NCBI GenBank assembly: GCA_934190685.1
Contig: CAKPTK010000105.1
Location: 1 to 7,594 of the forward strand
Reading direction: 5' to 3'
Length of the DNA stretch: 7,594 nt
Origin: an uncultured Prevotella sp.
GTDB taxonomy: Bacteria; Bacteroidota; Bacteroidia; Bacteroidales; Bacteroidaceae
The notes beneath the pieces were generated by a model that was given only the letters and a program-made list of their open reading frames with translations, was not told the DNA's origin and made no database searches. A program made the position numbers and the translations under genes. Of the stretch, positions 1 through 7,324 are shown piece after piece (positions within the stretch are counted from its first letter, which is position 1; every line of letters starts with the position of its first letter).

Positions 1-321
1 ATGGTGCACAATGCCTGTCACGACCACCTGCGCCACACGCTTGTGGAACGGCGCTTCGCCGATTTCTACATCAAAGCCCACACCGAAGGCATTCTCGCCG
101 AGGACGACCTCAGGGAAGAGCGGCTCGAGAAAATCAGCCGGGTGAGAGAGAGCATGCCGGAGAAGACCCGCCACATCATGGACCTGTGCTATTTCGAAAA
201 CAAGAAATATGAGGAGGTGGCAGCGCTGACGGGCCTGACCAAAAACGGTGTACGGAAACAGATGATCAAGGCTTTGGGCATGCTGAGAGCCGCTTTTAAC
301 GTTAATAAACCCAAAAGATAA
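1..321 (+). CDS. ECF-family RNA polymerase sigma factor, C-terminal part (5' end outside window)
   Basis: This is the last 106 codons of an extracytoplasmic-function sigma-70 factor, which directs RNA polymerase to a small set of promoters, here presumably those of the transport genes downstream. The ATG at base 1 is almost certainly an internal methionine: the first visible residues (VHNACHDHLRH) look like the end of sigma region 2, and a full ECF sigma is about 180-200 residues. Region 4 spans about residues 43-97. It opens with MPEKTRHIMDLCYFE and ends in a helix-turn-helix at about 69-96 (KYEEVAALTGLT, then NGVRKQMIKALGMLR), a form typical of Bacteroidota sigma factors paired with FecR. 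The stop codon is 37 bases before fecR, so the two are probably co-transcribed and act as a sigma/anti-sigma pair. Family is near certain; target promoters are inferred from position. Confidence 0.93.
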   Translation: MVHNACHDHLRHTLVERRFADFYIKAHTEGILAEDDLREERLEKISRVRESMPEKTRHIMDLCYFENKKYEEVAALTGLTKNGVRKQMIKALGMLRAAFNVNKPKR

Positions 322-352
322 TACCCCATTTCCTTTTCTTCACGTTAATAAA
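299..352 (+). repeat. 11-bp direct repeat around the sigma-factor stop codon
   Basis: The sequence ACGTTAATAAA occurs at 299-309, inside the last codons of the sigma gene, and again at 342-352, just before the fecR start. The copies start 43 bases apart. The first copy also lies in a perfect 10-base palindrome, TTAACGTTAA, at 296-305. The identity is seen directly; any role, such as a regulator site, is a guess, and A/T richness makes chance more likely. Confidence 0.4.
333..345 (+). promoter_or_regulatory. Pyrimidine-rich motif before fecR, shared with the susC leader
   Basis: The 13 bases CTTTTCTTCACGT end 13 bases before the fecR ATG. They match 12 of 13 positions with CTTTTCTTCTCGT at 1574-1586 in front of susC. 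In both places an A/T-rich stretch follows. A shared sigma or regulator recognition element is possible. Neither site resembles the usual Bacteroides housekeeping promoter (TTTG, then TAnnTTTG). Low-complexity coincidence is the main alternative. Confidence 0.22.
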
Positions 353-358
353 ATACAT

Positions 359-1561
359 ATGGAACAACATAACAATTCTACCGACAATATAGACGAACAG
401 TCCTTCGCCGACCTGGAGGCCCTGCGGAAGATGTCCGACGAGCAACTTTCAGAACTGATGGCTGACAAAGGACGCATGACCGACTACGAACTGCTGGCGG
501 GATACCGGGAGGCCACTGCGCGGACTGAAGGCAAGAAGCCTAAACCGCAAGAGGTTTGGAGCCGGGTGGCACATCGTGCGAGACTGCTCGACAGCACCCG
601 TGCGCTCTCTTCCACAAGAACCCTTTGGACGCTGCTAGGCGCAGCTGCCGCCATCGCCATCCTGTGCATCGCTTTCGCTTCCTACAGACAACATTTCGCC
701 ACGGACATGGGGGAGCGACACATTGCCGCCACTTCTGTCGAGAGAAACAGAAATATCGTCATTTGCCAAGCCTCCCACGCACCGCAAGAAGTGGTCATCT
801 ATAGCCGTGGAAAAGCCGCCGACAAGCCGGAAACGGGCAAAGGTTGGGGAGAAGCCACATTCACCGCCACCGAGGCCGACTTCTCAAAGGTCACGTCGAA
901 CGACATCTCCGCCGTCAAGACCATCGCCATCCCCCGAGGAAAGCTCTACAAGGTGACCCTGTCGGACGGAACGGAAGTGTGGCTCAACGCCGACAGCCGT
1001 CTGTCATTCCCCGCCAAGTTCACTGGAGAAAAACGCCAGGTGGAATTGTCGGGAGAAGCCTATTTCAAGGTGACCAAAGACGCCAGACACCCCTTCATCG
1101 TGAAGTCGGGCAATGTCTCCACCCAAGTGTTGGGAACGGAATTCAACTTCCGCTCCTACGGCAACGCCGCCCTGGAAGTGGCCCTGGTCAAAGGTTCCGT
1201 GCTGGTCAATGACGCCGCAAGCAACCGCAGCGTGAAACTCGTCCCCGGACAAGCCGCGACCGTCGCCACCGACAAAATCGCCGTCAACGCCATCAACACG
1301 GAATATTACACCCAATGGAAGGAAGGACTCTTCTATTTCGACGACGCCTCGTTGCTCGACATCCTCAAGGAACTGGGCAGATGGTATAATGTCAGCATCG
1401 AAATGGAGGATGCCAAACTGGCCCACTACAACCTGCACTTCATCGCCAGCCGCGACGAGAGTCTGGACCAAATTGTCAGTGACCTTAACTTCTTCAGTTA
1501 TCTCAATGTAAGAAAAAAAGGAGAAAAACTTATCATTTCAAGTAAAAAAGTGAAGAAATAA
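359..1561 (+). CDS. FecR-family anti-sigma factor with C-terminal DUF4974-like domain
   Basis: A 400-residue inner-membrane regulator that holds the adjacent ECF sigma factor and relays a signal from the outer-membrane transporter. Residues 1-88 form an acidic, helical cytoplasmic part that should bind the sigma factor. One membrane segment lies at about 89-109 (TLLGAAAAIAILCIAFASY). The periplasmic FecR domain covers about 189-285, with the hallmark runs IPRGKLYKVTLSDGTEVWLN, VELSGEAYFKVTKD and HPFIVKS, then VLGTEFNFRSY. A DUF4974-type domain follows at about 322-398 (GLFYFDDASLLDILKELGRWYNVSI). Residues 110-188 are a less conserved linker. Length fits Bacteroidota FecR proteins. The ATG at 359 is chosen because the cytoplasmic domain begins there; no Shine-Dalgarno is present. 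It sits between the sigma gene and susC, the usual order. A Gly-Thr pair at 204-205 may be a self-cleavage point (see findings). Confidence 0.95.
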   Translation: MEQHNNSTDNIDEQSFADLEALRKMSDEQLSELMADKGRMTDYELLAGYREATARTEGKKPKPQEVWSRVAHRARLLDSTRALSSTRTLWTLLGAAAAIAILCIAFASYRQHFATDMGERHIAATSVERNRNIVICQASHAPQEVVIYSRGKAADKPETGKGWGEATFTATEADFSKVTSNDISAVKTIAIPRGKLYKVTLSDGTEVWLNADSRLSFPAKFTGEKRQVELSGEAYFKVTKDARHPFIVKSGNVSTQVLGTEFNFRSYGNAALEVALVKGSVLVNDAASNRSVKLVPGQAATVATDKIAVNAINTEYYTQWKEGLFYFDDASLLDILKELGRWYNVSIEMEDAKLAHYNLHFIASRDESLDQIVSDLNFFSYLNVRKKGEKLIISSKKVKK

Positions 1562-1627
1562 GGGACTTTTTGTCTTTTCTTCTCGTATCTCATATATAAG
1601 GCAAGCAAAACTCAAACCTTTATTTAT
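1562..1627 (+). promoter_or_regulatory. Leader region of susC, candidate site for the ECF-dependent promoter
   Basis: This 66-base gap is the longest in the window and is much richer in A and T than the genes around it, so it is the best place for a promoter serving susC and the genes after it. It holds a pyrimidine run with CTTTTCTTCTCGT at 1574-1586 and TATATAAG at 1593-1600. The same pyrimidine motif, one base different, lies before fecR. I find no TAnnTTTG housekeeping -7 element. Only weak A/T stems can be drawn here (for example 1545-1551 with 1565-1571), so a terminator is not supported. The promoter role is inferred from position. Confidence 0.3.
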
Positions 1628-4600
1628 ATGAGAGAGACAACGAAAAGAAAAGAAAGCCGGCACGCATTTGCCTTGCTCTTAGCCTTGTTTTTCATGCTAT
1701 TTGCGAGTGGACAAATGTATGCCCAGTCGGGCGGAAATCCCGTTTCCGTCAATTGTGAGAAAGAGTCGCTCGCGACTGTTCTCAAGACCATCGAGAAGAA
1801 ATCGGACGTGAAGATTATATTCACTTTCGAAGAAGTGAAACCCTATCACGTGACCATGAACGTCAGCAACGTCACGGCCGAGCAGGCTGTGAAGAAGGCC
1901 CTTGACGGAACACCGCTCACCTACAGAGTGCGCCAGGGGAAAAACGCTGTCATCATGGTTTCGAAAAACGCCACCTTGAAACTGCAGCCCAACAAGCGTC
2001 CGGGCTTCCACACGGTGAGAGGAAAGGTGGTGGACAACAACGCCGAACCGCTGATCAACGTCACCATCATGCTGAACGATACGAAGAGAGGAACCATCAC
2101 CGACGCCAACGGCGAGTTTCTGCTCTATGTGGCGGACAACAAGCCCGACCGGCTCACGTTCCGCTATCTCGGCATGTCGAACGTGGAAAAGAGAGTGGCA
2201 GCAGGCAAGGACGATGTAGACTACGGACGCATCGTGATGAACGACGACAAGAGTGTGTTGTCGGAAGTCGTGGTGACCGGAGTCTTCAACAAGCCAAAGG
2301 AAAGCTATACAGGTGCCGCCACCTCCTTCACCCACAAGCAGTTGGAAGAGGCAGGCAGCCGCAGCCTCATCTCCTCGCTGCAAAACATGGACCCCTCGTT
2401 CAACATCGCCGACAACATTTCCATCGGCTCCAACCCTAACAGTCTACCCAACATCACCATGCGTGGAGCGTCCAGTCTGCCCACCGACGTGCAAGACCTG
2501 CAGACAAGCACGGAAAACATGCGCACCGCCAACCAACCTCTGTTCATTCTCGACGGTTTCGAGATTACCCTCACCCAGTTCATGGACCTCGACGAGAGCC
2601 AAGTGGGCACCATCACGCTCTTAAAAGACGCCAGCTCCACCGCCCTTTATGGTTCCAAGGGTTCCAACGGCGTGGTGGTCATCACTTCGAAGAACATCAC
2701 CCCGGGCAAACTCCGCATCAACTACAAGGGAACACTCAGCATCGAGGCTCCCGACCTGACTTCCTACAATCTGATGAACTCCCGCGAAAAGCTCATGTAT
2801 GAAAAGGCGGCGGGACTCTATGACTCTTCCAACGCCATCTCCGACCTTGAGCTCAAGGACGTCTACAACGCCCGCAAACTGGATGTGGAGCGCGGCGTGG
2901 ACACCTATTGGCTGAAATATCCCGTCCGCACGGGTGTCGGCAGCCGCCACAGCCTGTCTGTCGACGGTGGCAACGACAATCTGAGATACAACGCCAGCAT
3001 CTCCTACAACGACGTGGAAGGCGCCATGAAAGGCTCCAACCGCAAGACCCTGAACGGCGAGATGTTCCTGCTGTACAAGCACAAGAACTGGACCTTCCAG
3101 AACCGACTGAGCATCATCGACTCTAAATCCAACGACTCCCCCTACAGCGACTTCTCGCAATACTGCCTGCTCAACGCCTATTACAGCCCTTACGACGCTG
3201 ACGGCAATATACAGAAAGTGTTGGAAGACAGATACTATATCAGCACCGGACGGCGCAACACGGTCTACAACCCGCTCTACGACGCCTATCTCCCCCAGAA
3301 GAATTCAAGCCAATACACCTCCATCACCAACAACTTCGCCCTGGAATGGCACATCCTTCCTGAATTGTTCGTACGCGGACAGTTCTCCTACACCAAGACG
3401 ACAAACCGGTCGGACAAATATATCTGCGCCGACAACACCATGTTTGACAGCTATATCGACGACGACTACAACCGCAAGGGCCGCTACACCTACGGAACAG
3501 GAAACACCCATCAGATGAGCGGACAGCTGACGCTGAACTACACCAAGGACTTCGCCGACGTGCACCAAATCTTCGCCGGTCTCGGATTCACCTTCGACGA
3601 GAGCAAATCGGAGAGCTATTCCGTTGTCGGCGAGGGCATTTCCGTGCTCAACATGGACTTCCTCGGCATGGCCAACCAATATCTGAAAGACAGCCGTCCC
3701 TCAGGCAGCGAGTCACTGTCGCGCGACTTCGGTATGCTCTTCAACTTCCGTTACACCTACGACTCCCGCTATTTCGTCGACCTCAACGGCAAGTATGACG
3801 GCTCGTCGCAGTTCGGCACCAACAACCATTTCGCCCCCTTCTGGTCGACCGGTCTCGGATGGAACATGCAGAACGAGAAATGGCTCAAGGGCAACAAATA
3901 CATCAACATCGCCCGTCTGAAGGCCTCCTATGGTATTACAGGTTCGCAGAACTTCGCCTCCTATCTGTCGCTCCGCACCTACAAAGACAACACCGGAAAG
4001 AACACCAATGGATGGACCGGCGTGAGCCTGATGGCCTACGGCAACCCAGATTTGAAGTGGCAGAAGACCCGCCAACTCAACGTGGGTACGGAGTTGGCTC
4101 TCTTCCAAAACAATCTGAACATCTCCATGGATATATATAATAAGGTGACAGACAATCTGCTCACCGATATCAACCTGCCCCTTTCCAGCGGCTTCGCCAG
4201 CTATAAAGCCAATGTCGGCAAGGTGGAGAACCGCGGATGGGAACTCTATGTGAACGGCACCGTGCTGAAAAGCAGAGACAACTCCTTCCGATGGAAAGTA
4301 GGCATGAACATGGTGCACAATGTCAACAGAATCAAGGAAATCTCCAACTCGCTCAAGGCACTCAACGACGAGCTGTCGAGCACCAGCAGCTACAACCCAA
4401 GCTTCATGTACAAAGAGGGCGAGTCCATGAACACCATCTATGCCGTAAAGTCGAGAGGCATCGACCCCAGCAACGGTAAGGAAATCTTTGTCAAGGCCGA
4501 CGGTACAGAAACCTACACATGGGACTCCAAAGACCAAGTGGCCTGCGGAACAACCGACCCGAAGGTGCAAGGCAACTTCAACACCAATATCTACTGGAAG

Positions 4601-5008
4601 GGATTCTCCCTGAACATGATCTTCGGCTACCGCTGGGGCGGACACGCCTACAACACCGCCCTCGCCAACAAGGTGGAGAACATCTATCCTTATCAGAACG
4701 CCGACCGCCGTGCCCTCTACAACAGATGGAAGCAACCGGGAGACGTGGCAGACTTCAAGTCGGTGGAGGACGTGACCAAGACCTACGCCACCTCGCGCTT
4801 CGTGTTCAAGGACAACACCTTCTACGGCTCGTCTCTGAGTCTGAGCTACGAAATGCCGAGAAAGTGGATCAGCCACATCGGTCTCGACTATCTCAAGCTG
4901 ACCGCCGACACGGAAGACCTCTTCTATATGTCAACCATCAAGCGTGAACGTGGAACAAGCTATCCGTTCTCACGGAAGTTCTCCTTCTCGCTCACCGCCC
5001 GTTTCTAA
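1628..5008 (+). CDS. SusC/RagA-family TonB-dependent outer-membrane transporter with N-terminal STN signalling domain
   Basis: A complete 1126-residue outer-membrane importer, driven by TonB and paired with the SusD-like lipoprotein that follows. Domains in order: signal peptide at 1-32 (basic start, hydrophobic ALLLALFFMLFASG, likely cut after MYA); STN domain at about 41-112 (ESLATVLKTIEKKSDVKIIF), the signature of transducers that talk to FecR; carboxypeptidase-regulatory-like beta domain at about 127-210 (VRGKVVDNNAEPLINVTI, TDANGEF); TonB-box-like LSEVVVTG at 211-218; plug at about 222-355 with LPNITMRG, QPLFILDGFE and LKDASSTALYGSKGSNGVVV; then the barrel. The end, RERGTSYPFSRK and FSFSLTARF, is typical of this SusC subgroup, and the final Phe suits barrel assembly. 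No frameshift or gap is seen. The plug has a longer loop at about 284-302, which I believe is common in the subgroup. Start ATG 1628 gives a proper signal peptide. Substrate unknown. Confidence 0.97.
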   Translation: MRETTKRKESRHAFALLLALFFMLFASGQMYAQSGGNPVSVNCEKESLATVLKTIEKKSDVKIIFTFEEVKPYHVTMNVSNVTAEQAVKKALDGTPLTYRVRQGKNAVIMVSKNATLKLQPNKRPGFHTVRGKVVDNNAEPLINVTIMLNDTKRGTITDANGEFLLYVADNKPDRLTFRYLGMSNVEKRVAAGKDDVDYGRIVMNDDKSVLSEVVVTGVFNKPKESYTGAATSFTHKQLEEAGSRSLISSLQNMDPSFNIADNISIGSNPNSLPNITMRGASSLPTDVQDLQTSTENMRTANQPLFILDGFEITLTQFMDLDESQVGTITLLKDASSTALYGSKGSNGVVVITSKNITPGKLRINYKGTLSIEAPDLTSYNLMNSREKLMYEKAAGLYDSSNAISDLELKDVYNARKLDVERGVDTYWLKYPVRTGVGSRHSLSVDGGNDNLRYNASISYNDVEGAMKGSNRKTLNGEMFLLYKHKNWTFQNRLSIIDSKSNDSPYSDFSQYCLLNAYYSPYDADGNIQKVLEDRYYISTGRRNTVYNPLYDAYLPQKNSSQYTSITNNFALEWHILPELFVRGQFSYTKTTNRSDKYICADNTMFDSYIDDDYNRKGRYTYGTGNTHQMSGQLTLNYTKDFADVHQIFAGLGFTFDESKSESYSVVGEGISVLNMDFLGMANQYLKDSRPSGSESLSRDFGMLFNFRYTYDSRYFVDLNGKYDGSSQFGTNNHFAPFWSTGLGWNMQNEKWLKGNKYINIARLKASYGITGSQNFASYLSLRTYKDNTGKNTNGWTGVSLMAYGNPDLKWQKTRQLNVGTELALFQNNLNISMDIYNKVTDNLLTDINLPLSSGFASYKANVGKVENRGWELYVNGTVLKSRDNSFRWKVGMNMVHNVNRIKEISNSLKALNDELSSTSSYNPSFMYKEGESMNTIYAVKSRGIDPSNGKEIFVKADGTETYTWDSKDQVACGTTDPKVQGNFNTNIYWKGFSLNMIFGYRWGGHAYNTALANKVENIYPYQNADRRALYNRWKQPGDVADFKSVEDVTKTYATSRFVFKDNTFYGSSLSLSYEMPRKWISHIGLDYLKLTADTEDLFYMSTIKRERGTSYPFSRKFSFSLTARF

Positions 5009-5045
5009 CTCCCTCCCCTCAGAACACAACTAAATACAGACAACA

Positions 5046-6497
5046 ATGAAGAAAATCATATATTCAGTATTGGCGCTTTCGGCATTGCTGCTGAGCAGCT
5101 GCAATGACTGGCTTGACGTCAGCCCAAGAGAACAGATAAAGTCGGACGAGATCTACAAGACGGAATCCGGCTACAAGAAGGTGCTCAACGGCGTGTATAT
5201 CGATGTCGTGGACGAGAATCTCTATGGAAAGAACACCACCATGTATTTCCCCGAGCTGCTCGCCCGCAATTTCACCATCCCCACAACCGCCGGCACGGAG
5301 CACAGTCTCGGCAACTACGACTTCACCTACAGCAGCGTGGAGAGCCTCATCTCCACCATCTACAAGAATTATTACACAGCCATCGCACAGCTGAACGACC
5401 TCATCGAGAACCTCGACAAGCCAGGCTGCAAATTCAACTACGACAACGACAAACTGCTCCGTGGAGAAGCGTTGGGCATGCGGGCTTTCCTCCACTTGGA
5501 CTTGCTCCGCTATTTCGGTCCGGTTCCCGCCACAGCCAGCGACGGTGACGAGGGTGTGCCCTATGTGACCACCGTGACCAACGAGACGTCGCAGCTGAAG
5601 TCGAAGACCTACAAGGAAGACATCAACTGCATCCTCGGCGACCTCGACAAGGCAGAGGAAATCCTCGGCAAGTACGACCCCATTGTCTACCATTCTGTAG
5701 ACTCGCTGAACCGTTCTGTCTATATCGGCAAGGACAACATGCCGAAAGATGACTGGCAGATGTTTCGTCAAAACCGTTTCAACTATTACGCCGTGCTCGC
5801 CACCAAAGCCCGTCTGTATCATTGGATCGGCGACAAGGACAAGGCTGTGGAATATGCAGGCAAGGTGCTCGACGCCAAGAAGTTCACCCTGGTGAACGGC
5901 TCGACCATAGACAACAGCCTCGACATGTTCCAGGAGCAGATTTTCGGACTGAACAACCCCGACCTGCAAAGCATCGTGGATCCTCTCTTCGGCGCCAACT
6001 CTTCTGCCTTGACACAGACCACAACCTATCTCAACAAAATCTATGAGAGTTCTGTCAACGTGAACGACATCCGCTATGCGGGCAATCGCTACTGGATGGA
6101 AAAGACGCTCGCCAACGGAGCCAAGACCCGCCTGTTCTTCAAATACACCGGCAACGACAATGTGAAAGCCGACAACAAGGTGCCGCTCATCCGTCTGGCA
6201 GAAATGTACCTCATCATGATCGAGGACAACAGTCTGGAGGCAGCCAAGCCTTATCTCTCTGATTTCCGCACAGCCCGCGCACTCGACGCCTCCGTGGTGG
6301 ACAACGCCCTGGCCAACGAGACCGCCTTGAGAAGTCGTCTGGAACTGGAGTGGCGCAAGGAATTCATGGGCGAGGGACAGATGTTCTTCTACTACAAGCT
6401 CCACAATGTGACCAGCTTCACCATGCCTTCAAGATTCACCGTTCCCACAGGCGGCTACGTGATTCCGAAGCCTAAGGGACAGACAGACTTTGAATAA
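5046..6497 (+). CDS. SusD/RagB-family surface lipoprotein (substrate-binding lid of the SusC partner)
   Basis: A complete 483-residue outer-membrane lipoprotein that should bind substrate at the cell surface and close over the SusC barrel. The signal peptide ends in the lipobox LSSC with Cys19 as the lipidated residue, followed by NDWLDVSP, the usual SusD beginning. The N-terminal SusD-like domain includes the helix pair around 140-161 (LLRGEALGMRAFLHLDLLRY, then FGPVP). The RagB/SusD C-terminal region covers about 280-480, with VPLIRLAEMYLIMIE (379-393), LELEWRKEFMGEGQMFFYYK (432-451) and a closing GGYVIPKPKGQTDFE. Helical TPR-like segments such as YYAVLATKARLYHWIGDKDKA (247 on) match the fold. 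It starts 37 bases after susC with no terminator between, so the pair is surely one operon. ATG 5046 gives the lipoprotein signal at once. The ligand cannot be predicted from sequence by eye. Confidence 0.97.
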   Translation: MKKIIYSVLALSALLLSSCNDWLDVSPREQIKSDEIYKTESGYKKVLNGVYIDVVDENLYGKNTTMYFPELLARNFTIPTTAGTEHSLGNYDFTYSSVESLISTIYKNYYTAIAQLNDLIENLDKPGCKFNYDNDKLLRGEALGMRAFLHLDLLRYFGPVPATASDGDEGVPYVTTVTNETSQLKSKTYKEDINCILGDLDKAEEILGKYDPIVYHSVDSLNRSVYIGKDNMPKDDWQMFRQNRFNYYAVLATKARLYHWIGDKDKAVEYAGKVLDAKKFTLVNGSTIDNSLDMFQEQIFGLNNPDLQSIVDPLFGANSSALTQTTTYLNKIYESSVNVNDIRYAGNRYWMEKTLANGAKTRLFFKYTGNDNVKADNKVPLIRLAEMYLIMIEDNSLEAAKPYLSDFRTARALDASVVDNALANETALRSRLELEWRKEFMGEGQMFFYYKLHNVTSFTMPSRFTVPTGGYVIPKPKGQTDFE

Positions 6498-6519
6498 ACC
6501 AACCCAAAGACCATTCATC

Positions 6520-7293
6520 ATGAAAAAGAAATTATCATATATAGCGGCATTCCTCATGGCGGCGCTCATGACAGGATGCTCGGAAAACGAGATGGAGGGA
6601 TACACCGACGACCCGGCCATCTATTTCCTCAACGGAAGAATCTACAACGACGACGGCACCCAGTCGCTCACGCAGACGCAGAAAGACAGCATCAACCAGT
6701 CGTTCTTCATCTACAACGACGACGTGAAACAGGAGGTGGTCTATGTCTATGTGTGCACCATGGGCAAGGTGTCGGATGTGGACCGTCCCATCAAACTCGT
6801 GCAGACCAATACCGGCAAGGAAAACGCCGCCGTGGCAGGAGTACACTATGTGACGTTCGATGACCCGGAAGTGGCGAAGAGCATGTGCATTCCGGCAGGC
6901 AAGACCTACGCCAAGATTCCCATCATCCTGCTGCGTGACAAGAGCCTCATGACAGAGGAGAAGCGTCTGGAACTTACTGTCGCCAAGAACGAATATTTCC
7001 GTCCAGGCATCAACGAATACCGCAACTTCGTCATTACCACCACCGACTTGGCCACCAAGCCAGCCCGCTGGGATAGACAATGGAAATATTACTTCGGCCC
7101 GACATTCGGAAGTGTCAAATTCAAATTCATCATCAACGCCACGGGCTACACGGATTTCGACAACGTGCCTACGGACTATTCCTACCTCAAATGGCTGCAA
7201 TCGACTGTGGAGCAAGCCTTCTTCGACTACAACAAGGCTCACCCCGACGACCCGCTGAAAGAGGCTGACGGAACACTCGTGACATTCGACTAA
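6520..7293 (+). CDS. DUF4843-family lipoprotein
   Basis: A 257-residue lipoprotein of a family known from SusCD operons but without an assigned biochemical role. The signal peptide (MKKKLSYIAAFLMAALMTGC) ends in lipobox MTGC, lipidated at Cys20, and acidic residues follow closely (SENEME), which suits surface export. The early DDPAIYF (30-36), the central beta-rich part with CIPAGKTYAKIPIILLRD (123-140) and the WDRQWKYYFG (184-193) then VKFKFI block are the traits behind the DUF4843 call. The ATG at 6520 is preferred over an in-frame TTG at 6490: it begins exactly at the signal peptide and leaves a 22-base gap after susD, whereas TTG would overlap susD and put ten extra residues ahead. Position suggests an accessory ligand-binding or complex-stabilising surface protein, comparable in place, not in sequence, to SusE/SusF. 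Family assignment is from recalled motifs. Confidence 0.87.
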   Translation: MKKKLSYIAAFLMAALMTGCSENEMEGYTDDPAIYFLNGRIYNDDGTQSLTQTQKDSINQSFFIYNDDVKQEVVYVYVCTMGKVSDVDRPIKLVQTNTGKENAAVAGVHYVTFDDPEVAKSMCIPAGKTYAKIPIILLRDKSLMTEEKRLELTVAKNEYFRPGINEYRNFVITTTDLATKPARWDRQWKYYFGPTFGSVKFKFIINATGYTDFDNVPTDYSYLKWLQSTVEQAFFDYNKAHPDDPLKEADGTLVTFD

Positions 7294-7324
7294 ACCCATT
7301 CATTGACAATTAAAGAACACACTT

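Noticed and set aside
1..3. ATG at base 1 as the true sigma-factor start
   Set aside because: The following residues belong to the end of sigma region 2, and the protein would lack most of that region; the gene is simply cut by the window edge.
1004..1471. Minus-strand open frame of 155 codons opposite fecR
   Set aside because: It lies wholly over the well-supported fecR gene; the predicted protein is rich in V, G, H and E, as expected from reading C-ending codons backwards, and shows no recognisable domain.
1545..1582. Terminator or attenuator hairpins after fecR (1545-1551 with 1565-1571, or 1552-1558 with 1576-1582)
   Set aside because: Both stems are about 7 pairs and almost all A-T, with loops of 13 and 17 bases, so stability should be poor; the regions are just A-rich facing T-rich.
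4130..4145. Promoter-like GATATATATAATAAGG inside susC
   Set aside because: It encodes the ordinary barrel residues DIYNK, lies in mid-gene and has no start codon with a gene after it.
3713..4876. Minus-strand open frame of 387 codons opposite the susC barrel
   Set aside because: Shadow frame caused by the strong codon bias of susC; no domain, no signal peptide and no promoter-like gap ahead of it.
5064..6404. Minus-strand open frame of 446 codons covering nearly all of susD
   Set aside because: Its length is striking, but the composition (V, H, E, G rich) is that of a reverse shadow, and the plus-strand SusD motifs explain the region fully. Every gene here has a similar shadow.
6490..6519. 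TTG at 6490 as the start of the DUF4843 gene, overlapping the susD stop
   Set aside because: It would place ten polar residues before an ideal lipoprotein signal peptide that begins at the ATG at 6520.
6535..7299. Minus-strand open frame of 254 codons opposite the DUF4843 gene
   Set aside because: Same shadow effect; the plus strand has a lipoprotein signal and family motifs.
322..7324. Shine-Dalgarno sites, tRNA or other RNA genes, insertion sequences, CRISPR repeats and carbohydrate-active enzymes
   Set aside because: Looked for in all gaps and frames and not found; the gaps are only 22 to 66 bases long and the coding frames are filled by the six described genes.
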